DNA of 64,000 nt from VXNE01 sp963664635 (GCA_963664635.1 OY761542.1:1674001-1738000); one strand, 5' to 3'; shown: positions 24,339 through 36,666, counted from the stretch's first letter. The notes: generated by a model from the sequence alone, not told the origin. Numbers and translations: made by a program.

Positions 24339-27038
24339 ATGGCGAGGTCGCTTGTCATCGTCGAGTCGCCAGCGAAGGCGCGCACCATCAACCGTTATCT
24401 CGGCAAGGACTACGTCGTCAAGTCGAGTGTCGGCCACGTGCGCGACCTGCCGGTCGGGGGCAAGCCCGCCGACAGCCAGGAGCGTGCGCGCGAGGCCGCC
24501 CGCACGCGCAAGCTGTCGCCGGCCAAGAAGGTGGAGCACAAGCGCCGCCGGGCGCGGGCGCAGCTCGTGCGCCGCATGGGCGTGGATCCGGACAACGACT
24601 GGCAGGCGGAATACGAAGTCCTGCCCGGCAAGGACAAGGTCGTCACGGAGCTGCAGCGCATTGCGGACGGCTCCGACCACATCTATCTCGCCACGGACCT
24701 CGACCGCGAGGGAGAGGCGATCGCGTGGCACCTGCAGGAGCTGATCGGAGGCGACCCGGAGCGCTTTCGCCGCGTCGTGTTCAACGAGATCACCCAGCCG
24801 GCGATCGAAGCGGCGTTCCGCAGTCCGGGCCGCATCGACGAGAATCGCGTCAACGCGCAGCAGGCACGCCGCTTTCTCGACCGCGTGGTGGGCTTCGAGC
24901 TCTCCCCGCTGCTGTGGGCGAAGGTGGCGCGCGGGCTCTCGGCGGGCCGGGTGCAGTCGGTGGCCGTGCGGCTCATCGTCGAGCGCGAGCGGGAGATCCG
25001 GGCGTTCGTTCCGGAAGAGTATTGGGAGGGATACGCCGACCTCACGCGCGGCGGCGACGACGAAGCGCACCGCTTCGCGGTGACCCGGGAAGGCGGGGCG
25101 GCGTTCCGGCCGGGCAACGCGAACGACGCGCACGGCGCCCTCGCACGGTTGCGCGAGGCGGCGTTTGCGGTCGCGCGGCGGGAAGACCGGCCGACCACGA
25201 CGGCTCCCGGCGCCCCCTTCATCACCTCGACCCTGCAGCAGGCGGCGTCGACCCGGCTCGGGTTCGCCGTGCGCAAGACGATGAGCCTCGCGCAGCGGCT
25301 CTACGAGGCCGGGCACATCACCTACATGCGCACGGACTCTACCAACCTGTCGCAACCCGCGGTGTCGGCCGTCCGGGCGTACATCGAGGAGGCGCATGGC
25401 GGCGCCTACCTGCCGCCCCGTCCCGTGGTCTACGCCAGCAAGGCCGCCGCCCAGGAGGCGCACGAGGCGATCCGCCCGACGGACGTGGGCACGGTGCCCG
25501 GCAGCCTCGGGAAGTTGCCGGCGGACGAGCGGCGCCTGTACGACCTGATCTGGCGACAGTTCGTCGCCTGCCAGATGTCGCGCGCGCGGTACCTGTCGAC
25601 GACGGTGGTGGTCGAAGGCAACGGGTTCGAGTTGCGCGCGCGGGGCCGCATCATGCAGTTCGATGGCTACACGCGCGTGCTTGCCCCCGCGGCGCGCCGC
25701 GACGACGACCGGCCGATTCCGGCGTTCGTCCAGGGTGAGGCCCTGCGTCTCGTCGATTCCGCGGTGGTGCAGCATTTCACCAAGCCTCCGCCCCGCTACG
25801 GGGAGGCCAGTCTGGTGCGGGAGCTGGAGAAACTCGGCATCGGGCGCCCGTCCACGTACGCCGCGATCATCTCGACGATCCAGGAGCGCGGCTACGTTTC
25901 GCTGGAGAAGCGCCGCTTCCGGGCGGAACGGATCGGAGAACTCGTCACCGACCGTCTCGTGGAGAACTTCGGCGACCTGATGGACTACTCGTTCACCGCC
26001 GAACTGGAACAGGAACTCGACCGGATCGCGGGTGGCGAGCGCGGCTGGCGCGCCGTGCTCGACGGGTTCTACGAGGGCTTCAGCGACCGGCTGGAAAAGG
26101 CCGCGGTCCCCGGCGGGGGCATGCGGGGCAACGAGCCTACCGACACGGACGTCCAGTGCGGGCGTTGCGGGCGTCCGATGCAGGTGCGCACCGCCAGCAC
26201 GGGCGTGTTCCTGGGTTGCTCGGGGTATCGGCTGCCGCCGAAGGAACGCTGTACGAACACGCTCAACCTCATGCCCGGGGACGAGGTCGTGGACGTCGAC
26301 GAGGACGGCGAGCGGGAGCTCGAACTGCTGCGCTCCAAACGGCGGTGCGACCGGTGCGGAACGCCGATGGACTCCTACCTGGTCGACGCTCGGCGCAAGC
26401 TGCATGTGTGTGGGAACAACCCGGACTGCGGCGGCTTCGAAGTGGAGGCAGGGGAGTTCCGCATCAAGGGGTACGACGGCCCGACGCTCGTCTGCGACCG
26501 CTGCGGCGCGGAAATGCAGCTCAAGTCGGGGCGGTTCGGGAAATACTTCGGGTGCACCAGCGACGAGTGCTCCAACACGCGCAAGATCCTGCGCGACGGC
26601 CGCCCGGCGCCGCCGCGCGCCGACCCGGTGCCGATGCCCGAACTCGCCTGCGAACGCGTCGACGACCACTTCGTGCTGCGCGACGGGGCGGCGGGGCTGT
26701 TTCTGGCGGCGAGCCAGTTCCCGAGGAACCGGGAGACGCGGGCGCCCCTGGTTCGGGAGCTGAAGGCCCATGCGAACGAATTGGAGCCGCGCTTCGCCTA
26801 CCTGCTGGACGCGCCCGAGGCCGACCCGGACGGCAATCCGGCGGCGGTGCGCTTCTCGCGGAAGACCCGGGAGCAGTTCGTGGCGTCGGAGCGGGACGGC
26901 AAGCCCACCTCGTGGCGCGCCAGCTACCGGGACGGTGCCTGGGTGGAGCAGACCGGCTCGGCCCGCGCGGGCTCTCGTTCAGGCTCTCGTTCAGGAAAGG
27001 AACGCGCGAAGGCCGCCCGTCGAAAGCGGAGCAACTGA
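24339..27038 (+). CDS. topA: DNA topoisomerase I
   Basis: TopA relaxes negative supercoils. The 899-residue protein has the N-terminal TOPRIM domain (LVIVESPAKART; DREGE at 122-126), the catalytic tyrosine in HITYMRTDST (Tyr329), and C-terminal zinc-ribbon repeats (CGRCGRPM, CDRCGTPM, CDRCGAEM). GGGAGG precedes the ATG at 24339. The C-terminus ends in a basic Ser/Arg/Lys tail, preceded by a short RSGSRSG repeat. It converges on lexA. Confidence 0.98.
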   Translation: MARSLVIVESPAKARTINRYLGKDYVVKSSVGHVRDLPVGGKPADSQERAREAARTRKLSPAKKVEHKRRRARAQLVRRMGVDPDNDWQAEYEVLPGKDKVVTELQRIADGSDHIYLATDLDREGEAIAWHLQELIGGDPERFRRVVFNEITQPAIEAAFRSPGRIDENRVNAQQARRFLDRVVGFELSPLLWAKVARGLSAGRVQSVAVRLIVEREREIRAFVPEEYWEGYADLTRGGDDEAHRFAVTREGGAAFRPGNANDAHGALARLREAAFAVARREDRPTTTAPGAPFITSTLQQAASTRLGFAVRKTMSLAQRLYEAGHITYMRTDSTNLSQPAVSAVRAYIEEAHGGAYLPPRPVVYASKAAAQEAHEAIRPTDVGTVPGSLGKLPADERRLYDLIWRQFVACQMSRARYLSTTVVVEGNGFELRARGRIMQFDGYTRVLAPAARRDDDRPIPAFVQGEALRLVDSAVVQHFTKPPPRYGEASLVRELEKLGIGRPSTYAAIISTIQERGYVSLEKRRFRAERIGELVTDRLVENFGDLMDYSFTAELEQELDRIAGGERGWRAVLDGFYEGFSDRLEKAAVPGGGMRGNEPTDTDVQCGRCGRPMQVRTASTGVFLGCSGYRLPPKERCTNTLNLMPGDEVVDVDEDGERELELLRSKRRCDRCGTPMDSYLVDARRKLHVCGNNPDCGGFEVEAGEFRIKGYDGPTLVCDRCGAEMQLKSGRFGKYFGCTSDECSNTRKILRDGRPAPPRADPVPMPELACERVDDHFVLRDGAAGLFLAASQFPRNRETRAPLVRELKAHANELEPRFAYLLDAPEADPDGNPAAVRFSRKTREQFVASERDGKPTSWRASYRDGAWVEQTGSARAGSRSGSRSGKERAKAARRKRSN

Positions 27039-27065
27039 GCGAGCGCGGGGCGCCGTCGCGCCGCG

Positions 27066-27665
27066 TCAGCCGCGCCGCAGCACGCCTACGCTCAATCCCT
27101 CGATGGCGAACTCGGTTTTCCTGAGATCCACCTCGATGGGTTCGTAGTCCGCGTTTTCCGGCAGGAGGAGGACGCGCGCCCCGTTCGACGTGCGCTGGTA
27201 GCGCTTGACCGTGACCTCGTCGTCGACCCGCGCGACCACGATCTGGCCGTTGCGCGCCTCCGGCGTCTTGTGCACGGCGAGCAGGTCGCCGTCGAGGATG
27301 CCGGCGCCGGTCATGCTGTCGCCGTGGACGCGCAGCAGGAAGTCGGCCGGCGGCCGGAACAGTTCCGCGGGGATGTCGCAGGAGTCCTCGATGTGCTCCA
27401 CGGCCAGAATGGGGTTGCCGGCGGCGACCCTGCCGACGATGGGCAGACCGGCCGGCGTGGGCAACCGGATGCCGCGCGAGCGTCCTGGCGTCATCTCGAT
27501 GGCGCCCTTGCGCGCGAGTGCCCGCAGGTGCTCCTCCGCCGCGTTGGGCGACCGGAAGCCGAGTGCCCGGGCGATGTCGGCGCGGGTTGGCGGGTAGCCG
27601 GTCTCGGCGATGTGGGACCGGACGAAGTCGAGGACGACGGTTTGCCGCTGGGTGAGCTTCTCCAT
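27066..27665 (-). CDS. lexA: LexA repressor
   Basis: LexA represses the SOS regulon and cleaves itself when RecA is active. The 199-residue protein has the N-terminal winged helix (YPPTRADIARALGFRSPNAAEEHLRAL), the Ala82-Gly83 self-cleavage site, and the Ser117/Lys154 catalytic dyad (GDSM and TVKRYQ). Two SOS boxes lie directly upstream (27672-27687, 27693-27708), so the gene is autoregulated. The insertion sequence begins only 28 bases beyond the second box. Confidence 0.98.
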   Translation of the reverse strand: MEKLTQRQTVVLDFVRSHIAETGYPPTRADIARALGFRSPNAAEEHLRALARKGAIEMTPGRSRGIRLPTPAGLPIVGRVAAGNPILAVEHIEDSCDIPAELFRPPADFLLRVHGDSMTGAGILDGDLLAVHKTPEARNGQIVVARVDDEVTVKRYQRTSNGARVLLLPENADYEPIEVDLRKTEFAIEGLSVGVLRRG

Positions 27666-27671
27666 GGGATG

Positions 27672-27687
27672 CTGTCGATATGTACAG
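27672..27687. promoter_or_regulatory. SOS box 1 (LexA operator)
   Basis: CTGTCGATATGTACAG matches CTGT-N8-ACAG exactly and begins seven bases upstream of the lexA start codon on the minus strand. It should bind LexA and block its own transcription. Confidence 0.9.
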
Positions 27688-27692
27688 TGAGT

Positions 27693-27708
27693 CTGGCATT
27701 ATATACAG
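27693..27708. promoter_or_regulatory. SOS box 2 (LexA operator)
   Basis: CTGGCATTATATACAG differs from CTGT-N8-ACAG at one base. It is 21 bp from box 1, two helical turns, the same spacing as the paired operators of E. coli lexA. The AT-rich centre may also overlap the -10 region of the lexA promoter. Confidence 0.8.
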
Positions 27709-27726
27709 CGTGAAAAAAATGTGTAG

Positions 27727-27735
27727 GGGAGGGGT
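27727..27735. repeat. Left target-site duplication of the insertion sequence
   Basis: GGGAGGGGT immediately outside the left inverted repeat is repeated exactly at 29604-29612 outside the right one. A 9-bp duplication fits the ISKra4 family. Confidence 0.9.
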
Positions 27736-27800
27736 GGGTGTACGTCAAAAATGTGATGCGGAGAGGGAAGGTTGAGATGTGGCGGGGTTGAGCGGATACT

Positions 27801-27825
27801 TCTGGCAATGTTCATATTTGCCAGA
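27801..27825. promoter_or_regulatory. Hairpin upstream of the IS first frame
   Basis: TCTGGCAA (27801-27808) pairs with TTGCCAGA (27818-27825) over a nine-base loop, 13 bases before the first start codon. Such hairpins in insertion sequences can hide the ribosome binding site from transcripts entering from outside; that role here is inference. Confidence 0.5.
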
Positions 27826-27838
27826 CGGGGAGGCCTCC

Positions 27839-28234
27839 ATGGCGGCGCCACGCGACATCGACGTTCTAACCGGGCAGCGGGATGAGTTGTTGGGGGAGTT
27901 GGCCGGGGTGGGCGACCTGCGGCCGGGCACGCTGCAGGCGCGCTACCGCCGGTGCGGCAAGCCGACCTGCCACTGCGCGCGGGAGGGCGATCCGGGGCAC
28001 GGGCCGAAGTGGGTGCTGGTGTCGCGCGTCGCGGGCGGGACGCGCAACTGGACGATACCGGACGAGGCCGTGCAGCGGACGCGGGAGCATCTCGACGAGT
28101 GCCGGCGCTTCCGGGAGTTGACGCGGGAGCTGATCGCCGTCGGCGACGAGTTGTGCCAGGCGCGGCTGGAGGGGGACGCGCCCGGGGCACCGGGAAAAAG
28201 GGGGCGGCGGAGCCCGCGTTCGAGGCGCGGCTAG
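27839..28234 (+). CDS. IS first frame, DUF6788-type protein
   Basis: The 131-residue product contains GTLQARYRRCGKPTCHCAREGDPGHGPKWVLVSR, the cysteine-containing signature of DUF6788 proteins that accompany ISKra4-family transposases. GGGGAGG precedes the ATG at 27839. Near its end the sequence GGGAAAAAGGGGG (28192-28204) provides an A5 slippery run, A_AAA_AGG in its frame. A -1 slip there would join it to the transposase. Confidence 0.85.
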   Translation: MAAPRDIDVLTGQRDELLGELAGVGDLRPGTLQARYRRCGKPTCHCAREGDPGHGPKWVLVSRVAGGTRNWTIPDEAVQRTREHLDECRRFRELTRELIAVGDELCQARLEGDAPGAPGKRGRRSPRSRRG

Positions 28235-29574
28235 CGACGGTGCTGGACGCCGAGGCGGGGCGGCTGCTCGGGGAGGGGGTGCTGGACGGGATCGGCTTCG
28301 AGCGGCTGGAACGCGCCTGCCGCCGGGTCGCCCTGGAGGCGATGGGCCGGGCGCTGGCGGCGCGGCTGAACGCCGACCGCTCGGACGAGCGCGGGCCGCG
28401 GCTGGCGTGCCCTCGGCGGGACCGAAGCGACCACCGCGGCGACGGCATGGCGCGCCATGCCGGGCGGCGCGCGAAGACCTTCGTCACGGCGCTCGGGGAG
28501 ATGGAACTGGTGCGCGCGTGGTACCACTGCGACGCCTGCGGCCGCGGCTTCGCGCCGCGCGACCGGGAACTCGGCTTCGGCGACGGCGGTCTGTCGCCGG
28601 CGGTGCTGCGCATGGTCGGCAGCGCGGCCGGCGAGGTGAGCTTCGCCACGGCCGGTTCCCTGCTGCACGAACTGGCGGGCCTGAACGTCGACGCCAAAAC
28701 GGTGGAGCGCCGCGCCGAGGCGCTCGGCCGCGAGATCGCGGCGGACGAACGGGACCGGGTCGCGGCCGGGCCCGCCACCGCGCGCACGCTGTATCTCGGT
28801 CTCGACGGCACCGGCGTGCCGGTGCGCCGCGCCGAGACCGAAGGGCGGGCCGGCAAGCAGCCGGACGGTTCCGCGAAGACGCGCGAGGCGAAGCTCGCGG
28901 TGGTGTGGTCCGCCGAGCGGACCGGCGCCGACGGCGCCCCGGCGCGCGACCCCGGCTCGGTCACCTGCTCCGCCGCCATCGAGTCCGCCGCCACGCGCGA
29001 CACCGACACCGTTCCCGCGCCCTTCGCGCGGCGCGTCGTGCGCGAGGCCGCGCGGCGCGGCTTCGGGGCCGCCGAACGCCGCGTGGTGCTCGGCGACGGC
29101 GCGGCCTGGATCTGGAACATCGCCGCGGAGCACTTCCCCGGCGCCGTCGAGATCGTCGACGTGTTCCACGCCGCCGAACACCTGCACGACATCGCCAAGG
29201 CCGTCTACGGCAACGACAACGACCTCGCGCGCGTCTGGGCGGAGCAGCGCCGCGGCGAACTCCTCGCCGGCGCCTTCGACGACCTGCTCCGGGCCGTCGG
29301 CGCCCACGCCGGCCGCTGCGAGGAGGCCCGCAAGGGGCGCGCCTACTTCGCCGGCAACCGCCGCCGCATGGACTATCCCGGGTTCCGCGCCCGGGGACTG
29401 TGCATCGGCAGCGGCGTCGTCGAGGGCGCCTGCCGGAACGTCGTCGCCAGCCGCCTCAAGCGCGGCGGCATGCGCTGGACCGTCGCCGGCGCCGACGCCA
29501 TCCTCGCCCTGCGTTCCTACATCGTCAGCCACCGCTTCGACGACTTCTGGCACCGCCGCGCCGCCGCAAAATGA
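28198..29574 (+). CDS. ISKra4-family DDE transposase (second frame)
   Basis: From the -1 frameshift point this frame encodes about 458 residues. Acidic catalytic blocks are visible: YLGLDGTGVPVRR, VVLGDGAAWIWNIAAEHFPGA with IVDVFHAAEHL, and GSGVVEGACRNVVASRLKRGGMRW. A zinc-ribbon-like YHCDACGRGF lies upstream of the core. No ATG lies close to the start of recognisable homology. It is therefore made either as a fusion through the slippery A5 run at 28195-28199 or from an internal GTG at 28240. Confidence 0.9.
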   Translation, partial: KGAAEPAFEARLATVLDAEAGRLLGEGVLDGIGFERLERACRRVALEAMGRALAARLNADRSDERGPRLACPRRDRSDHRGDGMARHAGRRAKTFVTALGEMELVRAWYHCDACGRGFAPRDRELGFGDGGLSPAVLRMVGSAAGEVSFATAGSLLHELAGLNVDAKTVERRAEALGREIAADERDRVAAGPATARTLYLGLDGTGVPVRRAETEGRAGKQPDGSAKTREAKLAVVWSAERTGADGAPARDPGSVTCSAAIESAATRDTDTVPAPFARRVVREAARRGFGAAERRVVLGDGAAWIWNIAAEHFPGAVEIVDVFHAAEHLHDIAKAVYGNDNDLARVWAEQRRGELLAGAFDDLLRAVGAHAGRCEEARKGRAYFAGNRRRMDYPGFRARGLCIGSGVVEGACRNVVASRLKRGGMRWTVAGADAILALRSYIVSHRFDDFWHRRAAAK

Positions 29575-29603
29575 CCTTCATCTCACAATCAAGACGTACA
29601 CCC

Positions 29604-29612
29604 GGGAGGGGT
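29604..29612. repeat. Right target-site duplication of the insertion sequence
   Basis: GGGAGGGGT directly follows the right inverted repeat and is identical to 27727-27735. Confidence 0.9.
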
Positions 29613-29682
29613 TCGCCCTCATTCGCCCTCCGTTCCGTCCTTGACTTGACGGTGCGAAATTGCGCACCGTTCCGCAGCCCTG

Positions 29683-30798
29683 ATGGGAACGACAAGGATG
29701 GAAGACTTCCTCGACTGGTTCCTCGCCCACACCTGGGCGGGGTCGATGTTCGCCGTGGTGCTGGCCACCCTGGTGGCGCGCTACGTTGTGAAGCGCGGTT
29801 TCGACCGCCTGGCCGGGCAGGCGGAGAAAACCCACAACATCTACGACGACGCGGTCCTGCACTCGGGCCGCAAGCCCATCGGGTGGGGCGTCTACCTGTT
29901 CGGTTTCTCGTGGGCGGCCGAGATCGCGGGCGAGCGGTCGCCGCAGGAGATCTTCGAGTACATCGAGCCGTTGCGCGAAGTCGGGGTCATCCTGCTGCTC
30001 GCCTGGTTCGCCGTGCGCTTCATCTCCTTTCTCGAAGTGCACCTCGGCGACAAGGAGTACGGTCCCTCGCGGGTGGACCGGACCACCGCCATGGCGCTCG
30101 GCAAGCTGCTGCGGGCATCGGTGGTGATCACCGCCCTGCTGATCGTGCTGCAGAGCCTCGGCTTCAGCGTCACGGGCGTGCTGGCGTTCGGCGGCATCGG
30201 CGGCATCGCCATCGGTTTCGCGGCGCGGGACCTGCTCGCGAACTTCTTCGGAGCGCTCATGCTCTACCTCGACAGGCCCTTCTCGGTCGGCGACTGGATC
30301 CGCTCGCCGGACCGTGACATCGAGGGGACGGTGGAGGATATTGGCTGGCGGCTTACCCGCATCCGGACCTTCGACCAGCGGCCTCTGTACGTACCGAACA
30401 GCGTCTTTGCCACGCTTGCCGTCGAGAATCCGGAACGGATGGAGAACCGCCGCATCTACGAGACCATCGGCGTGCGCTACGACGACATCGACGTGCTCAA
30501 GGCGGTGATCGACGAGGTGCGGCAGATGCTGCGCACCCACCCGGCGATCGACACCTCGCGGACCCTCATGGTGAACTTCGTGAGCTTCGGCCCGTCGTCG
30601 CTGGACTTCTTCGTCTACACCTTCACGAAGACCACGGTGTGGACCGAGTTCCACGAGATCAAGGAGGAGATACTCTTCCGGATCGCCGACATCATCGCCC
30701 GGCATGGGGCGGAGGTGGCGTTCCCGACGCAGACGCTGCTGCTCGACGGTCCGCCGCAACCCGAGCCGGAGCGGACCGATGATCCCCGCTCCGCGTGA
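29683..30798 (+). CDS. Mechanosensitive ion channel, MscS family
   Basis: The 371-residue protein has N-terminal transmembrane helices (about residues 14-31, 52-70, 84-104, 127-148) and then the pore helix and beta-domain signature GIGGIAIGFAARDLLANFFGALMLYLDRPFSVGDWI. The cytoplasmic vestibule domain and a C-terminal Pro/Glu tail follow. It should release solutes on hypo-osmotic shock. Start codons at 29683 and 29698 are both possible. A small hairpin (29651-29668, GGTGCG/CGCACC) precedes the gene, and the insertion sequence ends 79 bases upstream. It overlaps the phosphoribosyltransferase gene by 20 bases. Confidence 0.93.
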   Translation: MGTTRMEDFLDWFLAHTWAGSMFAVVLATLVARYVVKRGFDRLAGQAEKTHNIYDDAVLHSGRKPIGWGVYLFGFSWAAEIAGERSPQEIFEYIEPLREVGVILLLAWFAVRFISFLEVHLGDKEYGPSRVDRTTAMALGKLLRASVVITALLIVLQSLGFSVTGVLAFGGIGGIAIGFAARDLLANFFGALMLYLDRPFSVGDWIRSPDRDIEGTVEDIGWRLTRIRTFDQRPLYVPNSVFATLAVENPERMENRRIYETIGVRYDDIDVLKAVIDEVRQMLRTHPAIDTSRTLMVNFVSFGPSSLDFFVYTFTKTTVWTEFHEIKEEILFRIADIIARHGAEVAFPTQTLLLDGPPQPEPERTDDPRSA

Positions 30799-31360
30799 CA
30801 TCGCCGAGTGGGCGGAGTGCCTGTACGACGCCGAGGCCGTGCGCTTCGCGATCGACCGCGTCGCCGTACGGATCGCGCTCGACATCGCCGACGCCCGTCC
30901 ACTGGTCGTCTGCGTGATGAACGGCGGCCTGCCGTTCACGGCGGCGCTGCTGGCCCGGTTCGCGTTCCCGCTGGAAGTCGACTACGTCCACGCGATGCGC
31001 TACCGCGACGCGGTCCCCGGCAAACTCCCGAGCGGCGGCGATCTGCGCATCCGCGTCGCGCCGGCGCATGCGCTGGACGGCCGGACGGTGCTCCTGGTCG
31101 ACGACGTGCTCGACGAGGGGGTCACGCTGGAGCGGCTCGGGAGGTTCCTCGAGGCAGGCGGTGCGTCGACGGTGAGCACCGCCGTGCTGGTGGACAAGGC
31201 CGTCGCCGGCCGGACGTTCACGGCCGACTACGCGGCGCTGTCGGCCCCCGACCGTTATCTCGTCGGCTGGGGCATGGACTACAACGGCTGGTACCGGAAC
31301 CTGCCGGCCATCTATGCGCTTGAAGAGACGCCCGAAGAGCCGCCGGAGGACGCGCCGTGA
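30779..31360 (+). CDS. Hypoxanthine-guanine phosphoribosyltransferase-like
   Basis: The 193-residue protein has the type I PRTase fold: VVCVMNGGLPFTAALLARF with the PPi loop, VDYVHAMRYRD, and the PRPP motif VLLVDDVLDEGVTLERL. The last part, YLVGWGMDYNGWYRNLPAIYAL, matches hypoxanthine-guanine PRTases. It salvages purine bases to IMP/GMP. It overlaps mscS at its start and the methylthioinosine phosphorylase at its stop (GTGA). The next gene releases hypoxanthine, so the two probably form a salvage route. Confidence 0.92.
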   Translation: MIPAPRDIAEWAECLYDAEAVRFAIDRVAVRIALDIADARPLVVCVMNGGLPFTAALLARFAFPLEVDYVHAMRYRDAVPGKLPSGGDLRIRVAPAHALDGRTVLLVDDVLDEGVTLERLGRFLEAGGASTVSTAVLVDKAVAGRTFTADYAALSAPDRYLVGWGMDYNGWYRNLPAIYALEETPEEPPEDAP

Positions 31361-32124
31361 GCCCGCGGCGCGTGGGCATCGTCGGAGGCACGGGCCTCGC
31401 CGGTCTTGCCGGGCTCGAGGCACGGCCGGGCGGCGACGCCGCCGCCACGGAGACACCCTATGGCCCGGCGTCGGCGGCGCCGGAGCGCGGGAGCCTCGGC
31501 GGGGTGGAGGTCGTGTTCCTGCAGCGCCACGGCAACCCGCGCGGCATCCTCCCCCACCGCGTCAACTACCGCGCCAACCTGTGGCTGCTGAAGTCGCTCG
31601 GGGTCGATGCGGTCGTCGCCGCCTACACCGTGGGCGGCCTTGCGCCCGAGTACCGCGATGCGGACCTCGTCGTTCCGCACCAGCTCATCGATTACACCCA
31701 TGGCCGCGACGACACGTACGTCGGGCCGGGCGAAATCAGGCACGTGGACTTCACCGAGCCGTTCGATCCCGCACTGCGGACCGCCCTTGTCGCGGCGGGA
31801 GAGCGCGGCGAGCTGCGCGGACGCCTGCACTGCGGCGGCGTGTATGGCTGCACGCAGGGACCGCGCCTGGAGACCGCCGCCGAGGTGGATCGCCTGGAGC
31901 GGGACGGCTGCACGGTGGTCGGCATGACGGCCATGCCGGAGGCGGTGCTGGCGCGGGAACTCGGGTTGCCCTACGCCGGGGTCTGCCTGGTCGTGAACCC
32001 CGCCGCCGGCCGGGGCGACGGACCCATCACGAGCAGCGGCATACGCGCGGCGGTGGAGCGGGGCACGGCCGACCTGTCACGCTTATTGCGGGCCTTTCTC
32101 GACGGCCTCGACGAGAGCCGCTAG
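31357..32124 (+). CDS. S-methyl-5'-thioinosine phosphorylase
   Basis: This 255-residue nucleoside phosphorylase of the MTAP/PNP family starts GIVGGTGLAGLAGLE and contains FLQRHGNPRGILPHRVNYRANLW, GVYGCTQGPRLETAAEVDRL and VVGMTAMPEAVLARELGLPYA. In Gammaproteobacteria this subgroup phosphorolyses 5'-methylthioinosine to hypoxanthine. Specificity against methylthioadenosine cannot be fixed by eye. The GTG start overlaps the PRTase stop. Its 3' end overlaps csiV (convergent) by 42 bases. Confidence 0.85.
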   Translation: MSPRRVGIVGGTGLAGLAGLEARPGGDAAATETPYGPASAAPERGSLGGVEVVFLQRHGNPRGILPHRVNYRANLWLLKSLGVDAVVAAYTVGGLAPEYRDADLVVPHQLIDYTHGRDDTYVGPGEIRHVDFTEPFDPALRTALVAAGERGELRGRLHCGGVYGCTQGPRLETAAEVDRLERDGCTVVGMTAMPEAVLARELGLPYAGVCLVVNPAAGRGDGPITSSGIRAAVERGTADLSRLLRAFLDGLDESR

Positions 32125-33010
32125 AGCGCGCGGCACGTCGAGCCGGGTCGCGCGCAGGACGAGACCGATCCTCGGGTGGTCGAGGTAGTGGATGTCCCCG
32201 GTGCGCATGCGCCGGGTCTCGGAGAGCACCGCGTAACCGCGTTGTCTCGGGCCGCCTGCGCCGGCGGCGGGCTCGGAGGCGCCCTCGTGCAGCCAGAGCT
32301 CGGCGTGCACCTCCACGAACGTGCCGCGGGCGACCCGCAAGGTCCCTTCGAGCCGGTAGCGGCCGCCCGCGCCAGGGGCGCCGAGTTGCAGGAGTACGGG
32401 GAGGGCGCGACGCGGGCTCGCCGCGGCCTGGAACCAGCGGCCGTGATGCAGCACCTCGTAGTCCGGCGAGCGCCGCATGCGGCGTACGTGGGGGGTCAGG
32501 GAGAGCCCGTCGGTGCGCCACTGCATGCTCGCGCGCACCAACCCCTCCTCGAACGCGGCGAACGCCGCGCGCGCGCGCGTCTCCGGAGCCGGCGGCGGGG
32601 GCGGGACCGGCGCGGCCGCGGGCTCGGGAACGCTCGCCGGGTCGTGGCCGGACGCCGAATCCTCACTCGTGGCGGGTTCCGGCAGCCGTACCAGCGAGGG
32701 CGGGTCCATCCACAGCCACGCCGGCGGGACGGGACCCTCCGTGGCGGGCAACTCGTGCGTGGCCGGCCGGCGCCATGCCGACGGCGGCGGATCGAAGCCG
32801 GTCAGGGGCAGGGGATAGCGGCGCGGGTCGAAACGCGCGAGCAGTTCGCGCGTCTGCACGGACCGGTGCAGGAAGACCACCGCTTCGACCTCGTGCCAGT
32901 CGTGCGCGAGCCAGTCGCGAAACTTCCGTTCGGCGGCGCTGGCCTGGCCGGCGTAAGCGCCGGCGAGCAGACAGCCGAGGACCCACGGCAGTGCCCGCGC
33001 AGCGGAGCGT

Positions 33011-33030
<20 letters not shown>
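32083..33030 (-). CDS. CsiV-like periplasmic protein
   Basis: The 315-residue protein has a signal peptide (LPWVLGCLLAGAYAGQASA), a conserved WHEVEAVVFLHRS start, a proline-rich linker (about 135-165), and a C-terminal domain with YEVLHHGRWFQAA and RLEGTLRVARGTFVEVHAELWL. This is the CsiV arrangement, a peptidoglycan-binding protein that activates class A PBP LpoA/PBP1A in Vibrio. In Gammaproteobacteria csiV lies next to mfd, as here; it overlaps the mfd stop by 20 bases. Confidence 0.85.
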
Positions 33031-36484
<3,454 letters not shown>

Positions 36485-36666
36485 CTTGCGGCGGTCTGAC
36501 GGGGCGGGAACGGGCCGCGCATTCTATCCCAACGGCGGCGCCCGGGCGGACGACGGCGCTTGGTTGCTTGGCTGGGGCGATGGCTGACGCGGTGTGACGG
36601 CCCCGGCGCACGCCGCAGTGGGAGATCGACCATTCAGCACGCGGCGGCACGGAGTAAACTGCCCCC

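Larger units (their letters stand above)
27736..29603 (+). mobile_element. Complete ISKra4-like insertion sequence, 1868 bp
   Basis: The ends are imperfect 21-bp inverted repeats (27736-27756 and 29583-29603) that share GGGTGTACGTC and then six more positions, 17 of 21 in all. A perfect 9-bp target duplication (GGGAGGGGT) flanks them. Inside are a hairpin, a DUF6788-type first frame and a DDE transposase frame overlapping in the -1 phase. Both frames are intact and both ends match, so the copy looks recent and possibly active. It sits between the lexA operators and mscS. Confidence 0.92.
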
